Shown here: one piece after another, positions 44,229 through 53,764 of the stretch
Layout: each line of letters opens with the position of its first letter
How positions within the stretch are numbered: the stretch's first letter is position 1
Source of the DNA: Vibrio sp. 99-8-1
Lineage (GTDB): Bacteria; Pseudomonadota; Gammaproteobacteria; Enterobacterales; Vibrionaceae
Assembly (NCBI RefSeq): GCF_013114595.1
Contig: NZ_VTXE01000004.1
Location: 118,989 to 182,988 of the forward strand
Reading direction: 5' to 3'
DNA: 64,000 bases
Translations under genes and position numbers: made by a program
The notes under the pieces: model-generated
Told to the model about the DNA's origin: nothing
Databases searched by the model: none
What the model saw: the letters and a program-made list of their open reading frames with translations, nothing else

Positions 44229-45344
44229 ATGAGTTTTTCTGAACATTTTTCCCGAATGGATTGGGATGATATTTGCTTATCAATATATAGCAAGACCGCT
44301 AAAGATGTTGAACGAGCATTGAATAAATCTAGGCGAGATTTAGACGATTTTAAGGCACTAATTTCCCCAGCGGCTGAACCTTACTTGGAATCAATGGCAC
44401 AACAGTCAGCGTTACTGACTCGCCAGCGGTTTGGTAACACTATTGGTTTTTATGTTCCTCTGTATTTATCAAACCTATGTGCCAATGCCTGTAGCTACTG
44501 TGGTTTCTCTATGGAAAATCGAATCCGAAGACGCACTCTGAACAGAAAAGAGATAGAGCAAGAGTGTCAGGCGATTAAGCAACTCAACTTCGATTCCGTT
44601 TTACTGGTGACAGGCGAGCACGAAACAAAAGTGGGCATGAATTACTTTCGTGAAGTACTACCAGAGATCAAATCGCAATTTAGTTACTTAGCAATGGAAG
44701 TTCAGCCTCTGCAGCAGCAAGAGTATGCTGAGTTGAAAGGATTAGGGCTCGATGCTGTGATGGTGTATCAGGAAACCTATAACCCTAGAACCTACGCGGA
44801 GCATCATCTACGTGGCAAAAAAATGGATTTTGATTACCGTTTGCAAACACCGGATCGTTTAGCCCGCGCAGGAATTGATAAAATTGGTATCGGAGCTTTG
44901 ATTGGTCTAGAGGAGTGGCGCACTGACGCATTCCATGTTGCGGCTCACTTGGATTATCTAGAACGTACTTACTGGCAAAGCCGCTACTCCATCTCTTTTC
45001 CTCGGTTGCGGCCGTGTGAAGGTGGCGTGAAGATGAAGTCAGAGATGAGTGATCGTCAGCTCGTTCAGTTGATTTGCGCTTACCGATTACTCAACCCTGA
45101 AGTAGAGCTGTCTCTATCTACACGGGAATCTCCAGAGTTCAGGGATAATGTGCTGCCATTAGGTGTGACTACGATGTCTGCAGGGTCAAAAACTCAACCG
45201 GGCGGATACGCTGAGGATACGCAGCAAGAGCTGGAACAGTTTGAAATAAGTGACGAACGCAGTGTCGACCATGTAGCGCAAGCTGTGATGAAACGTGGTT
45301 TTCAAGTGGTTTGGAAAGATTGGCATCACGCCTATTCGGGATGA
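44229..45344 (+). CDS. thiH: Radical-SAM tyrosine lyase ThiH
   Basis: A 371-residue radical SAM enzyme that splits tyrosine to dehydroglycine for thiazole synthesis in anaerobes and facultative bacteria. The cluster motif is CANACSYCGFS (CX3CX2C), followed by a long TIM-barrel with SAM-binding features and FPRLRPCEGG. ATG 44229 follows AAGGGAA at good spacing; the TTG at 44211 inside thiG is less likely. Use of ThiH instead of oxygen-dependent ThiO fits anaerobic competence. Confidence 0.94.
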   Translation: MSFSEHFSRMDWDDICLSIYSKTAKDVERALNKSRRDLDDFKALISPAAEPYLESMAQQSALLTRQRFGNTIGFYVPLYLSNLCANACSYCGFSMENRIRRRTLNRKEIEQECQAIKQLNFDSVLLVTGEHETKVGMNYFREVLPEIKSQFSYLAMEVQPLQQQEYAELKGLGLDAVMVYQETYNPRTYAEHHLRGKKMDFDYRLQTPDRLARAGIDKIGIGALIGLEEWRTDAFHVAAHLDYLERTYWQSRYSISFPRLRPCEGGVKMKSEMSDRQLVQLICAYRLLNPEVELSLSTRESPEFRDNVLPLGVTTMSAGSKTQPGGYAEDTQQELEQFEISDERSVDHVAQAVMKRGFQVVWKDWHHAYSG

Positions 45345-45431
45345 TGCCATTAGTACATATTTTATAACTATCTAATAATTAGTTGTTTTGATGGATAGAG
45401 TTGCAATAAGTCACGGCATTTATAATTAACT

Positions 45432-48146
45432 TTGCTAATATATAAGTTAATAACCTTAGAAGTGAATCGGTTTAATTTGCGCAACCTTAAACTCCAGACA
45501 AAAACAGCGCTCTACTTTGTCCTTGGGCTACTCGGTATTACCGTGAGCTGTTTATACATAACGCGTTACTTCTTTTTCATTAGTATTGATGAAATTGAAC
45601 ACATGCAGTTATCAAGGGCAAGCCAGCAAGCTCAAAGTCTTATAACTAAGCTGTCGACTGATGTTGAAGCTCGCTCTTTTGATTGGGCCTATTGGGATGA
45701 GACAAACGAGCTGTTAGTCAATGGGGATAGCCGTTCATATAGAGAAAAGAACTTAAGTCAGGGTGGGTTAAATGAGCTTAACCTCGACTTAATGATCTTT
45801 GTTGATTCGCGACAAATAGTGATCGAGGCCATTACTCGCGACAGCAAAAAATACGATACGGTGCTGGTGTCACAATTGATGCTGAGTGAAGGGGTTCAGC
45901 AACATTTTAAAAATATGACCGCTGTACTTGATAGTAATAAAAGAAGCAAAAGTGGTTTGCTTTTGCTGAATGGTCAAATTTGGAATGTCAGCGTGGCCCC
46001 GGTTCGTGATAGTGAAGGTACGTCAATTTCATCTGGATGGTTAATCTGGGGGCAAAATTTATCTTCCCGTTTCCCTGGTAAATATGACTCTATTTTGATT
46101 GCAGAGAATGCGATTACACTAAATGATAGGGCTGAAACGATTGATCAAGTAGTTAAAACAAAAAATACTATGACGTTATGGAGTGAATTAATTGATATTT
46201 CTGGCCATTCCATCGCCAATATTACTACGACTATTGAACGTCATTATTTCAAAAAGGGAAACATTCTATTTAATTACCTATTTATCGCTGTTGTTGTTGC
46301 TGCGGTAATCATTTCTATTGTGACCGCTTTTTTGTTTCGTCGCCGAGTAGCGGTGCGTTTCTCTGATCTTGAGAGAGATATAAATCAACTCCTCAGCTCC
46401 TATCAATTCGCAGGAGTGAGTTCCTCCAATAAAGATGAACTCGATCGGTTATCAACATTAATACAAGCAGTGGCGAGTGATAACTCCATTACACAGGAAC
46501 GTTTGCAAGATACTCAGCAAAAGTTGGATGCGCTCTATCAGAGTCAAACAATGGGGGTGTTGCTAATTAGAGATCGAGTTATCATTGATATAAATAACAC
46601 AGCCTTATCCATGCTAGATTATTTACAAGAAGAGATTCTTAACAAACCTCTAGACATGCTGTGTCCGGATGATGATCCAAATGAATGTCATATTGACTTT
46701 CTTTATCACCAATTTAATTTGGGTGAAACTCAATTTGAAGGGAAGCTGCTAACCAGCCAAGGCCATGAGATTGATTGCCATATTGAGATTAGTGTTATTC
46801 AATATCAAGGTGGCGATGTAATGATGCTAGCGGTAAGTGATGTCCGAGAGAAAAGAGAGCAAGCTAAATTAATTGAAAGCCTTGTAGAAAGAGATCACTT
46901 ATCAGGTTTGTGGAACAGAAAGGCGATAATTGAGAAAGCGAGTTGTTTAGAAGCTAATAATTATACTTTGTTATATATATCAATGCCGAATCTTCATCTG
47001 ATTGCAGAAATTTATGGGCACGAGCAGTATGATGAAGCAATACGATTTGTCGCTGCACAGTTTGGCAGCAAACTCACCGAGTATTTAGTTGGGCGTATCA
47101 GCGCTTATGAATTTATTGCACTCGTTCCAAATCTAGATAATGTCGAAGATGCTCGCCGAGGAGCAACGAAATTACTTGAAGAGTTTTCTGAAAAACAAAC
47201 TATTAACGGTATTGAAATTGATTTGAAGTGTGAAATTAGCATGATTGATCCTGAGATATCAGATAATGAATTGAATTCTCTTCTTCAAGCGGCAAGTTAC
47301 ACTATTCAAAATGGCAAAACGGATAAGAGAACTCATGTTCTTCGCGTTACTCGTAACATGTTTGAGAGGTCTCAAGCTGCTTCTAGAATCAATCGAGATA
47401 TCTTGAGTGCGGTTCGTGATGGCAGTATTCATGCTCATTATCAGGCTATTGTTGATGCTAATTCAGGGGAGATAAAAGGGTTTGAAGCCTTAGCTCGTTG
47501 GCAGCACCCTGAACTTGGCTTTGTCTCACCAGAAGTCTTTATACCATTGGCAGAAAAAAGTGATCTGATTGTTGAACTTGGTGAGAAAATTCTTTCTCAA
47601 TCATGCCAGTTTATCGAGAAAGTAAATGCTACTTATTCTAATAGTGCAGGGAATTCGTTTTCAATCCATGTCAACTTGAGTGCACCTCATTTTTATCACA
47701 TCCATTTGAGCTCGTTTTTGCAGGAGCTTGTAGCTAAATATCATATTCAGCCAGGTCAACTAGTGATAGAAATAACGGAGAGTATGCTAATGGGCATTGA
47801 AGATGAGATTATATCTTTAATGGAAGAGCTTAAATCCTTCGGAATTTTATTTGCTCTGGATGATTTTGGTACGGGGTATTCGTCATTTAGTACTCTATGC
47901 AGTTTCCCTTTAGATATTGTGAAGCTTGATAAATCCTATATCGATCAACTTGAAACGAATGATCGAGCAAAGAGTCTTGTTAAAAATATCGCTAAGATGG
48001 CGCAGGAATTGGGTTTGACGACAGTGGCAGAAGGGGTGGAAACTGCCTCGCAAGTGAGAAAACTGTGTAGTTGGAATATTGAAGAGATTCAAGGATATCA
48101 TTTCTATCGGCCTATGCCAGAATCAAAAATAATGGACATTCTTTAA
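45432..48146 (+). CDS. Membrane CHASE4 - PAS - degenerate GGDEF - EAL protein
   Basis: A ~904-residue sensor acting on c-di-GMP. TM1 lies at about 27-50, a periplasmic CHASE4 domain at about 55-250 (FDWAYWDETNELLVN), TM2 at about 280-303, and PAS near 365-470. The GGDEF-like domain at about 475-630 has RISAYEF where RxGGDEF is expected, so it is probably not a cyclase. The EAL domain at about 650-900 has GFEALARWQHPE, NLSAP, ITESMLMG, ALDDFGTGYSS, VKLDKSYI and GVETASQV, so phosphodiesterase activity is likely. Start is uncertain: TTG 45432 or GTG 45462. Confidence 0.88.
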   Translation: MLIYKLITLEVNRFNLRNLKLQTKTALYFVLGLLGITVSCLYITRYFFFISIDEIEHMQLSRASQQAQSLITKLSTDVEARSFDWAYWDETNELLVNGDSRSYREKNLSQGGLNELNLDLMIFVDSRQIVIEAITRDSKKYDTVLVSQLMLSEGVQQHFKNMTAVLDSNKRSKSGLLLLNGQIWNVSVAPVRDSEGTSISSGWLIWGQNLSSRFPGKYDSILIAENAITLNDRAETIDQVVKTKNTMTLWSELIDISGHSIANITTTIERHYFKKGNILFNYLFIAVVVAAVIISIVTAFLFRRRVAVRFSDLERDINQLLSSYQFAGVSSSNKDELDRLSTLIQAVASDNSITQERLQDTQQKLDALYQSQTMGVLLIRDRVIIDINNTALSMLDYLQEEILNKPLDMLCPDDDPNECHIDFLYHQFNLGETQFEGKLLTSQGHEIDCHIEISVIQYQGGDVMMLAVSDVREKREQAKLIESLVERDHLSGLWNRKAIIEKASCLEANNYTLLYISMPNLHLIAEIYGHEQYDEAIRFVAAQFGSKLTEYLVGRISAYEFIALVPNLDNVEDARRGATKLLEEFSEKQTINGIEIDLKCEISMIDPEISDNELNSLLQAASYTIQNGKTDKRTHVLRVTRNMFERSQAASRINRDILSAVRDGSIHAHYQAIVDANSGEIKGFEALARWQHPELGFVSPEVFIPLAEKSDLIVELGEKILSQSCQFIEKVNATYSNSAGNSFSIHVNLSAPHFYHIHLSSFLQELVAKYHIQPGQLVIEITESMLMGIEDEIISLMEELKSFGILFALDDFGTGYSSFSTLCSFPLDIVKLDKSYIDQLETNDRAKSLVKNIAKMAQELGLTTVAEGVETASQVRKLCSWNIEEIQGYHFYRPMPESKIMDIL

Positions 48147-48492
48147 TTTAGATATGAAATAATAAATATTAATGAACTTATCGAAAGGAAAGTTTAAAAC
48201 AATTGTTATATAAGGCATTGATTATTAATATTATAATCAATGCTATGGAATAAATGGATTTAATAAAGTAAAGCTAAGTTTTCTATATTAGGGTGTGGTT
48301 ATATTGGCAGCAATGTCTTACTTTTGAAATATATTAAAATAAATCACCAAAAGTGAATAATAGAACGCATTGTATATCCTATAATAATATGAGCAATTGT
48401 TAATGGGTTCGAATAATGTTCTGATAACTTAATAATAAATATAAATAATATTATTTCGCAACTACTCCATTGTACGTTGGGATGCTAGGTAT
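48147..48492. other. AT-rich gap before the tad-like genes, with perfect hairpin
   Basis: No gene is seen in 346 very AT-rich bases. GCATTGATTAT (48215-48225), 7-base loop, ATAATCAATGC (48233-48243) is a perfect 11-bp inverted repeat. It is either a factor-assisted terminator of the EAL gene (no U-tract) or an operator for the tad-like genes. Confidence 0.5.
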
Positions 48493-49011
48493 ATGTACAG
48501 TAAAATAATTGGTGACAGCGGCTATTACACTCGAGAGTGTGAGCTGCTGACTTGTCAGCGAAAAAACAAGCAACAGGGTAGCGCTCTAATTGAGTTTAGT
48601 ATAGTGGCGTCTCTGTTTTTCTTCATGCTTTTCACGGTTATCGATTTTGGCGTATATGGTTATGTAAAGCTTACTATGCAGCACGCTGTCAGCGAAGGTG
48701 CTCGTTACGCTATTACTGGTTTAGCTGATCTCGATCCAGACACAACCGATGGTGCTGACCGTAAAGAGGCGGTTATCGCTAAAATCAGTCAATCGTCCGA
48801 TGGGCTGTTCAGTAATGTAATGACAGTAGACAATATTCGAGTATTAGATATCGATGGTAACCCCGTTGCTGGTTTTGGAGAGTCAGGGGAGTTGATTGCT
48901 ATTCATTTAGATTGTACTTGGCCAATATCGAGTCCATTTTTGTATCCCATGGTGGATGATGGGAAATATAATTTTACGGTTAGTGCAACGGTCAAAAATG
49001 AAAACTTCTAG
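48493..49011 (+). CDS. TadE-like pseudopilin/pilus assembly protein
   Basis: A 172-residue protein with the TadE N-terminal pattern: a short polar stretch, then GSALIEFSIVASLFFFMLFTVIDFGVYGYVKLTMQHAVSEGARYA. The Gly-Ser before the hydrophobic helix and Glu five after it are a plausible prepilin peptidase site. The rest is a periplasmic domain. First of three co-directional tad-like genes. Confidence 0.82.
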   Translation: MYSKIIGDSGYYTRECELLTCQRKNKQQGSALIEFSIVASLFFFMLFTVIDFGVYGYVKLTMQHAVSEGARYAITGLADLDPDTTDGADRKEAVIAKISQSSDGLFSNVMTVDNIRVLDIDGNPVAGFGESGELIAIHLDCTWPISSPFLYPMVDDGKYNFTVSATVKNENF

Positions 49012-49022
49012 AGGGATATTCA

Positions 49023-49577
49023 ATGTATAGAGTCCTAACAATTAATAAAATAATTAAAGGTTATGCAACGGTGACCTTGACTCTTATTATTCCCGTTTTT
49101 TTATTATTTATCTTTGGGTTATATGAAATTGTCCAAATGCTTCATACTCAAAGCGTAATTGTAAATCTTAGCCGAGAAAGTGCCCATTTAATATCCAGAA
49201 CATCAGACTATACCGAACAAAATATAATGGACGTGGTTGCCACTACGTCTCAATTTGTTGATATGAATTCAGATGGCATTATCTATATTAGTCATGTGGT
49301 TGGTCAAACAGGTGATAACCCTTATATCACAGAACAGTTTAAGTGGACTCAAGCGGGCATCGACAAAGCAAGTGAGCTTTGGCCCAGTTGTGCCAGTTGG
49401 GTATCTGGTCAATGTGAGCTGCCCAGTGATACGGCAGCCCGTGAGCTAACAGGCTTCCCCATTACGATGGAAGACAATGATTCGGTATATGTGGTCGAGG
49501 TGTTTTATACCTATCGGCCAATATTTAGTTTCGTTGTTGATGAAGATGTCACTATTGGGCAGGCCACTTATTTATAA
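49023..49577 (+). CDS. TadE/TadF-like pilus assembly protein
   Basis: A 184-residue protein: one N-terminal membrane helix (ATVTLTLIIPVFLLFIFGLYEIVQML) followed by QSVIVNLSRESAHLISR and a periplasmic domain with two cysteines (PSCASWVSGQCELPSD) that could form a disulfide. It is similar in plan to TadE/TadF minor pseudopilins. It begins 11 bases after the TadE-like gene with GAGGGA as Shine-Dalgarno. Confidence 0.75.
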   Translation: MYRVLTINKIIKGYATVTLTLIIPVFLLFIFGLYEIVQMLHTQSVIVNLSRESAHLISRTSDYTEQNIMDVVATTSQFVDMNSDGIIYISHVVGQTGDNPYITEQFKWTQAGIDKASELWPSCASWVSGQCELPSDTAARELTGFPITMEDNDSVYVVEVFYTYRPIFSFVVDEDVTIGQATYL

Positions 49578-49633
49578 AAGGGCTATTTGTACGGTAGCGA
49601 GTTGTAGCGAAATTAATAGTAACGAGATTAACT

Positions 49634-51112
49634 ATGAAAACCATTAATCGCACATACACAAAAAGATTAGCTGGTTTGGTGGAACTGGTCACCATTCTTG
49701 CGCTGCCTTTTTTACTCCTCCTTACTGGTCTTGCATTTGATATGGGCAGAGCTTATCTGGTTAAAGCTAAGTTATTTGCTGCCGTAGATGCGGCTGCTAT
49801 TGCTGCAGCAAGAGCGATTGAAGAAGGGGATGCTGCGGCAAATGCAGCGGCTCAGGCCTACTTTAATGCCAATATAAGTGCAGATTTTCTCGGAAGTACG
49901 CCTACTTTAGTTCTACCCAGCTCATACCCGAGCGACAGTGCCGGTAATATTACCATTGATATTAGTGCAAGCGCAGTAATGCCGACCAGTTTACTTAATA
50001 TGTTTGGTTACGATGATGTCCCTGTTAGTGCGGTAGCTCAAGCAACGAGACGTCCTGTGGATATTGCTTTTGTGGTTGATAATTCGTCGTCGTTAAGAGC
50101 GGGGTCGCTTGGGGATGTGACCAACGATATTAAACTTCGGTCTAAAGATTTTATTGGTAAGTTTCATGAAAATTTTGATCGAGTTTCATTAATTGCTTAT
50201 GGCCATGGTGCCGAGGTGCCTCAGGCATTTACAAACAGCCGAGGATTTAATAGTACTAGCATTAATGGCGCCATCGACGCGTTTCAATTTGATGGATTTA
50301 CTAACCCTTCTGAAGGCTTTTATCTGGCATTAAAGCAGTTGCGTGAAGTTCCTAATCCAGCGGATCTAAGAGTGATTGTGTTTTTTACCGATGGTGCGCC
50401 GAATACTTTTTCCAGTAAGTTCGAGCTGACAAATGGTAATGTCTATACAGGATCGTTACGAGCATCTAGCGGAACAAGTGGTACACCACGAGGTTTGTAT
50501 AAACATGATGAAGTGTATGACACCAATTCAGACTACTCTTGGAGAAGTAGCAGTATCGACGATTACCTCACCGAGCTTCCAACTTATTATAATACTCACG
50601 CTAGCGGTTATAGCGGCGATAGTGTTGGCTATGTTCCTCAGTATGTAACAAACCCTGCCGGAGATGTTAATGCGCCTAGTGCCAATTCTGATCAACTATT
50701 AATAGTAAACAATAATTTATCAGATGGACCTTATAATTCGACTTTGGGTTACCGTCCTGTCACACAGTACGATAGACATTCAGACTCCAGTAATGACTTG
50801 TTTAGGAAAGTGAGTCGCATCTCTCGTAACCTATCAGAGGACATGGCTGAGTTGGCTCGAAAAGAGGGTATTTATGTGTTCACTCTTGGATTGGGTTCTC
50901 GATTACAACAACAGTCCGGACCTGATAGCGAATACGGTGAAGATATGTTAATGCGTATGGCAAATGACACTATAATGCTGGACGACACATCGCTCTCTGC
51001 TGATTTCCAAGCGGATCAAATTGAAGGTGTTTATTGCCATGCTGTGGATGAAGATGCCCTTGCCCCTTGCTTTGGTGAAATGCTAGAAGTGATTATTAAA
51101 TTAACTTTATAG
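49634..51112 (+). CDS. TadG-like protein with von Willebrand A domain
   Basis: A 492-residue protein. N-terminal TadG-type region (VTILALPFLLLLTGLAFDMGRAYLVKAKLFAAVDAAAIAAARA) with a membrane helix and Ala-rich helix. From about residue 138 a von Willebrand A domain: VDIAFVVDNSSSLRAG with a DxSxS-type MIDAS metal site, and VIVFFTDGAPNTF as its second part. The Ser/Tyr-rich insertion at about 275-390 is long. TadG proteins anchor tight-adherence pili. No ATPase, secretin or Flp gene lies here. Confidence 0.83.
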   Translation: MKTINRTYTKRLAGLVELVTILALPFLLLLTGLAFDMGRAYLVKAKLFAAVDAAAIAAARAIEEGDAAANAAAQAYFNANISADFLGSTPTLVLPSSYPSDSAGNITIDISASAVMPTSLLNMFGYDDVPVSAVAQATRRPVDIAFVVDNSSSLRAGSLGDVTNDIKLRSKDFIGKFHENFDRVSLIAYGHGAEVPQAFTNSRGFNSTSINGAIDAFQFDGFTNPSEGFYLALKQLREVPNPADLRVIVFFTDGAPNTFSSKFELTNGNVYTGSLRASSGTSGTPRGLYKHDEVYDTNSDYSWRSSSIDDYLTELPTYYNTHASGYSGDSVGYVPQYVTNPAGDVNAPSANSDQLLIVNNNLSDGPYNSTLGYRPVTQYDRHSDSSNDLFRKVSRISRNLSEDMAELARKEGIYVFTLGLGSRLQQQSGPDSEYGEDMLMRMANDTIMLDDTSLSADFQADQIEGVYCHAVDEDALAPCFGEMLEVIIKLTL

Positions 51113-51117
51113 TGGTT

Positions 51118-51169
51118 AGTGAAATATACCTGCTAAACAACGGATGTATTATTAAAAGGTATATTCACT
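51118..51169. terminator. Bidirectional hairpin between convergent tadG-like and porin-like genes
   Basis: AGTGAAATATACC (51118-51130) pairs with GGTATATTCACT (51158-51169), one base bulged, around a 27-base loop, followed by ATTTTAATT. It lies between convergent stops. Confidence 0.55.
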
Positions 51170-51186
51170 ATTTTAATTAACTCTCT

Positions 51187-51771
51187 TTAAAATTTTTGAA
51201 TAAGTGCAATGTAGAATGAATCTACGCGTTGATCATATTTTTCGGGATTGCCACTATATTTTATTTGGAATGTATCCTGCTCGTATGCCGCTCTAATACT
51301 GGTGCCATTTAGAAAATGCGGTGTATATTCAAGACCCAACCCACCGCGAATCGCACTTCCGGTATCGCTACTGCTTGCTAATGTTCCTTTTGCTTTTGCA
51401 GTTAAGCTAGATATACCAATGATTCCAAATGGACGTAGGCCATTATCAAATGTATATCCTACATTGGCTGCTAACGACGTTGATTTATGCTTAAAGTCTA
51501 CAAGACGTACGCCATTGCTTTTGTATTCAGTATCACCATAAGATGTGTATTGAAGCTCTAAAGAGACTATTTTATTGAATGTATAGCCAGATATAACTTT
51601 AAATGTATTCCCATCATAGTCTGAGTTTAAAGGCACATTGGCGTCTTTAAATAGGTTGTCGTCTTCAAAGTTTGTTGTTCCTATACCGGCACCAATATAA
51701 AACCCTTTATTATCTTCAGCAAATGCAAGGGTACTAATTAACAGAGATAAGCATATTATTACTTGTTTCAT
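51187..51771 (-). CDS. Outer-membrane beta-barrel protein (OmpA/OmpW-like 8-strand type)
   Basis: A ~194-residue protein with signal peptide MKQVIICLSLLISTLAFA and amphipathic strand repeats (GFYIGAGIGTTNFED, FKVISGYTFNKIVSLELQYTSYGDTEYK, SLAANVGYTFDNGLRPFGIIGISSL, AIRGGLGLEYTPHFLNGTSIRAAYEQDTF). It ends in Phe (VDSFYIALIQKF), the usual barrel C-terminus. ATG 51771 has AAGGA 6 bases upstream. Small barrels of this kind are common in vibrios; no specific function can be given. Confidence 0.82.
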   Translation of the reverse strand: MKQVIICLSLLISTLAFAEDNKGFYIGAGIGTTNFEDDNLFKDANVPLNSDYDGNTFKVISGYTFNKIVSLELQYTSYGDTEYKSNGVRLVDFKHKSTSLAANVGYTFDNGLRPFGIIGISSLTAKAKGTLASSSDTGSAIRGGLGLEYTPHFLNGTSIRAAYEQDTFQIKYSGNPEKYDQRVDSFYIALIQKF

Positions 51772-52279
51772 ATTCATTCCTTTTGTTATTTTTCTGAATG
51801 CTAACACTATGATTTATAGAACTAAAGCAATAAAGGTGTTGTGATTAAATATAACTGTTAATGGTTTTTTATTCTGTTTTTTTAATAATTATTTATTAAT
51901 ATTTAAAATAATAAAATTAAGGTTTAAATTAACTTGTGTTTTTAATATAAAACTAAATTTCGGCCAGTTTAAATCAGAGTGGCACGGTTAGAGATTTGCT
52001 TGCAATCATGTGCAATAAATACATAGTGTTCTAACAGTACTAAAGATACCGAACTTGCTTATTTTTATGATAAAACTGTGCCCCAACTAGCATTTCTCGC
52101 AGTGTAAAAAATCCCAGTTTGTTGCATAGTAAATAGCGTAGAATTGTACTCATACGGTTATGTACCGACTGAGTACTAAATTTTGGTTTCTGAGCTGGAT
52201 AGATTGCGTTGAAACCTCTCTCTTGTTTAATTCTAACTCTCGCAAATACATGATTTGCAATCAACTTTGGTGGTTTTAA
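51772..52279. other. Intergenic region before cobQ
   Basis: It is AT-rich with no confident gene. A 74-codon minus-strand frame (52040-52264) contains a stretch vaguely like a LuxR-type recognition helix (STQSVHNRMSTILRYL) and may be debris of a regulator, but it has no good start. I see no cobalamin riboswitch core here, unlike the region before cbiD. Confidence 0.45.
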
Positions 52280-53764
52280 GTGTTTGAAAAAAATAATTAT
52301 TTAATGATTCAGGGCACAACATCTGATGCGGGTAAGAGTGTGCTTACTGCTGGTCTATGTCGAGTTTTAGCGCGAAAAAACATCAAGATTGCGCCATTTA
52401 AGCCACAGAATATGGCACTGAATAGTGCTGTAACGATCGACGGTGGTGAAATTGGACGAGCTCAAGCTGTTCAGGCCTATGCTTGCGGTATTGAACCGAC
52501 AACAGATATGAACCCTATTTTGCTAAAACCAAACACCGATATTGGTGCTCAGGTAATTGTGCATGGTAAAGCGTTAACCGATATGGACGCCCAGACCTAC
52601 CATGAGTTTAAACCAGAAGTAATGCGTTATGTTATTGAGTCATTTGACCGGCTAAAAGAGAACTACCAAGCAGTAATGATAGAAGGGGCAGGTAGCCCGG
52701 CAGAGATCAATTTACGAGAGCACGATATTGCTAACATGGGATTTGCTGAAAAAGCCGATGTACCGGTCATTATTGTTGCTGATATTGATAAAGGTGGTGT
52801 CTTTGCACATTTATACGGCACATTAGCGTTATTGAGTGAATCAGAGCAGAACCGCATTGCCGGTTTTGTTATTAATCGTTTCCGCGGCGATATTGCCTTG
52901 CTTGAGTCCGGATTAGAATGGTTAGAAAATAAGACCGGAAAGCCTGTTATCGGTGTGCTGCCTTATCTACACGGTTTAATGTTAGAGGCAGAGGATGCCA
53001 TCAATGTTAGTCAATTAAGCAGTGATGAACCGCAATTAAAAGTGGTGGTTCCTGTGGTGCAAAGAATCAGTAACCATACTGACTTTGACCCCCTGCGTAT
53101 GCATCCAAATGTTGACCTGATTTTTGTCGGAAAGAACCAGCCATTACCCTCTGCTGATCTTATTATCTTACCGGGTTCAAAAAGCGTCAGAAGCGATCTG
53201 GATTTTATTCGACAGCAAGGGTGGGATAAACAGATCGCTAGGCATCTTCGCTTCGGCGGAAAAGTCATGGGAATTTGCGGTGGCTATCAAATGCTTGGTG
53301 AATTGCTATCTGACCCATTGGCGATTGAGGGACCCGCAGGAGAGAGTGTTGGCTTGGGTTACTTACCGATAGAGACCGAGCTAAAAGATGATAAACAGTT
53401 GCGACGCGCCAGTGGAACATTGCAACTTCCAGAACAAGAGAAAGTTGACGTGTTCGGTTACGAGATTCATGCGGGTGTGACTAAAGGCATTAGCCATAAT
53501 GCTCCATTAGCTTTGGAGTCTGGTTTAGATGGTTGTGTTAGCGATGACGGCTTGGTGTTTGGTTGTTATCTGCATGGTATTTTCGAGTCGGAACCTGCTT
53601 GTGCAGCGATACTGCGTTGGGCTGGTTTGGCAGATGCGACAGGCTGTAACTTTGAACAGATGCGTGAAGAGGGTATTAACCGAGTAGCGGATGCAATAGA
53701 GCAACATTTGGACTTGGATAAACTATGGCCGAACTTTAGTCAATGGGATCAGCATGGTAAGTAA
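52280..53764 (+). CDS. cobQ: Cobyric acid synthase CobQ/CbiP
   Basis: A 494-residue glutamine-dependent amidase that amidates side chains b, d, e and g of adenosylcobyrinic acid a,c-diamide. The N-terminal synthetase domain has [37 protein letters not shown] and [23 protein letters not shown]. The C-terminal glutaminase domain has [14 protein letters not shown] with the catalytic Cys and [10 protein letters not shown] with its His. GTG 52280 follows GGTGG. First gene of the second corrin block. Confidence 0.95.
   Translation: MFEKNNYLMIQGTTSDAGKSVLTAGLCRVLARKNIKIAPFKPQNMALNSAVTIDGGEIGRAQAVQAYACGIEPTTDMNPILLKPNTDIGAQVIVHGKALTDMDAQTYHEFKPEVMRYVIESFDRLKENYQAVMIEGAGSPAEINLREHDIANMGFAEKADVPVIIVADIDKGGVFAHLYGTLALLSESEQNRIAGFVINRFRGDIALLESGLEWLENKTGKPVIGVLPYLHGLMLEAEDAINVSQLSSDEPQLKVVVPVVQRISNHTDFDPLRMHPNVDLIFVGKNQPLPSADLIILPGSKSVRSDLDFIRQQGWDKQIARHLRFGGKVMGICGGYQMLGELLSDPLAIEGPAGESVGLGYLPIETELKDDKQLRRASGTLQLPEQEKVDVFGYEIHAGVTKGISHNAPLALESGLDGCVSDDGLVFGCYLHGIFESEPACAAILRWAGLADATGCNFEQMREEGINRVADAIEQHLDLDKLWPNFSQWDQHGK

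Noticed and set aside
52040..52264. 74-codon minus-strand frame before cobQ with a faint helix-turn-helix look
   Set aside because: No Shine-Dalgarno, no full domain; kept only as a remark in the intergenic entry because it could be regulator debris.
51772..52279. Second cobalamin riboswitch upstream of cobQ
   Set aside because: Looked for the GCAACTG core and the B12 box; neither is present.
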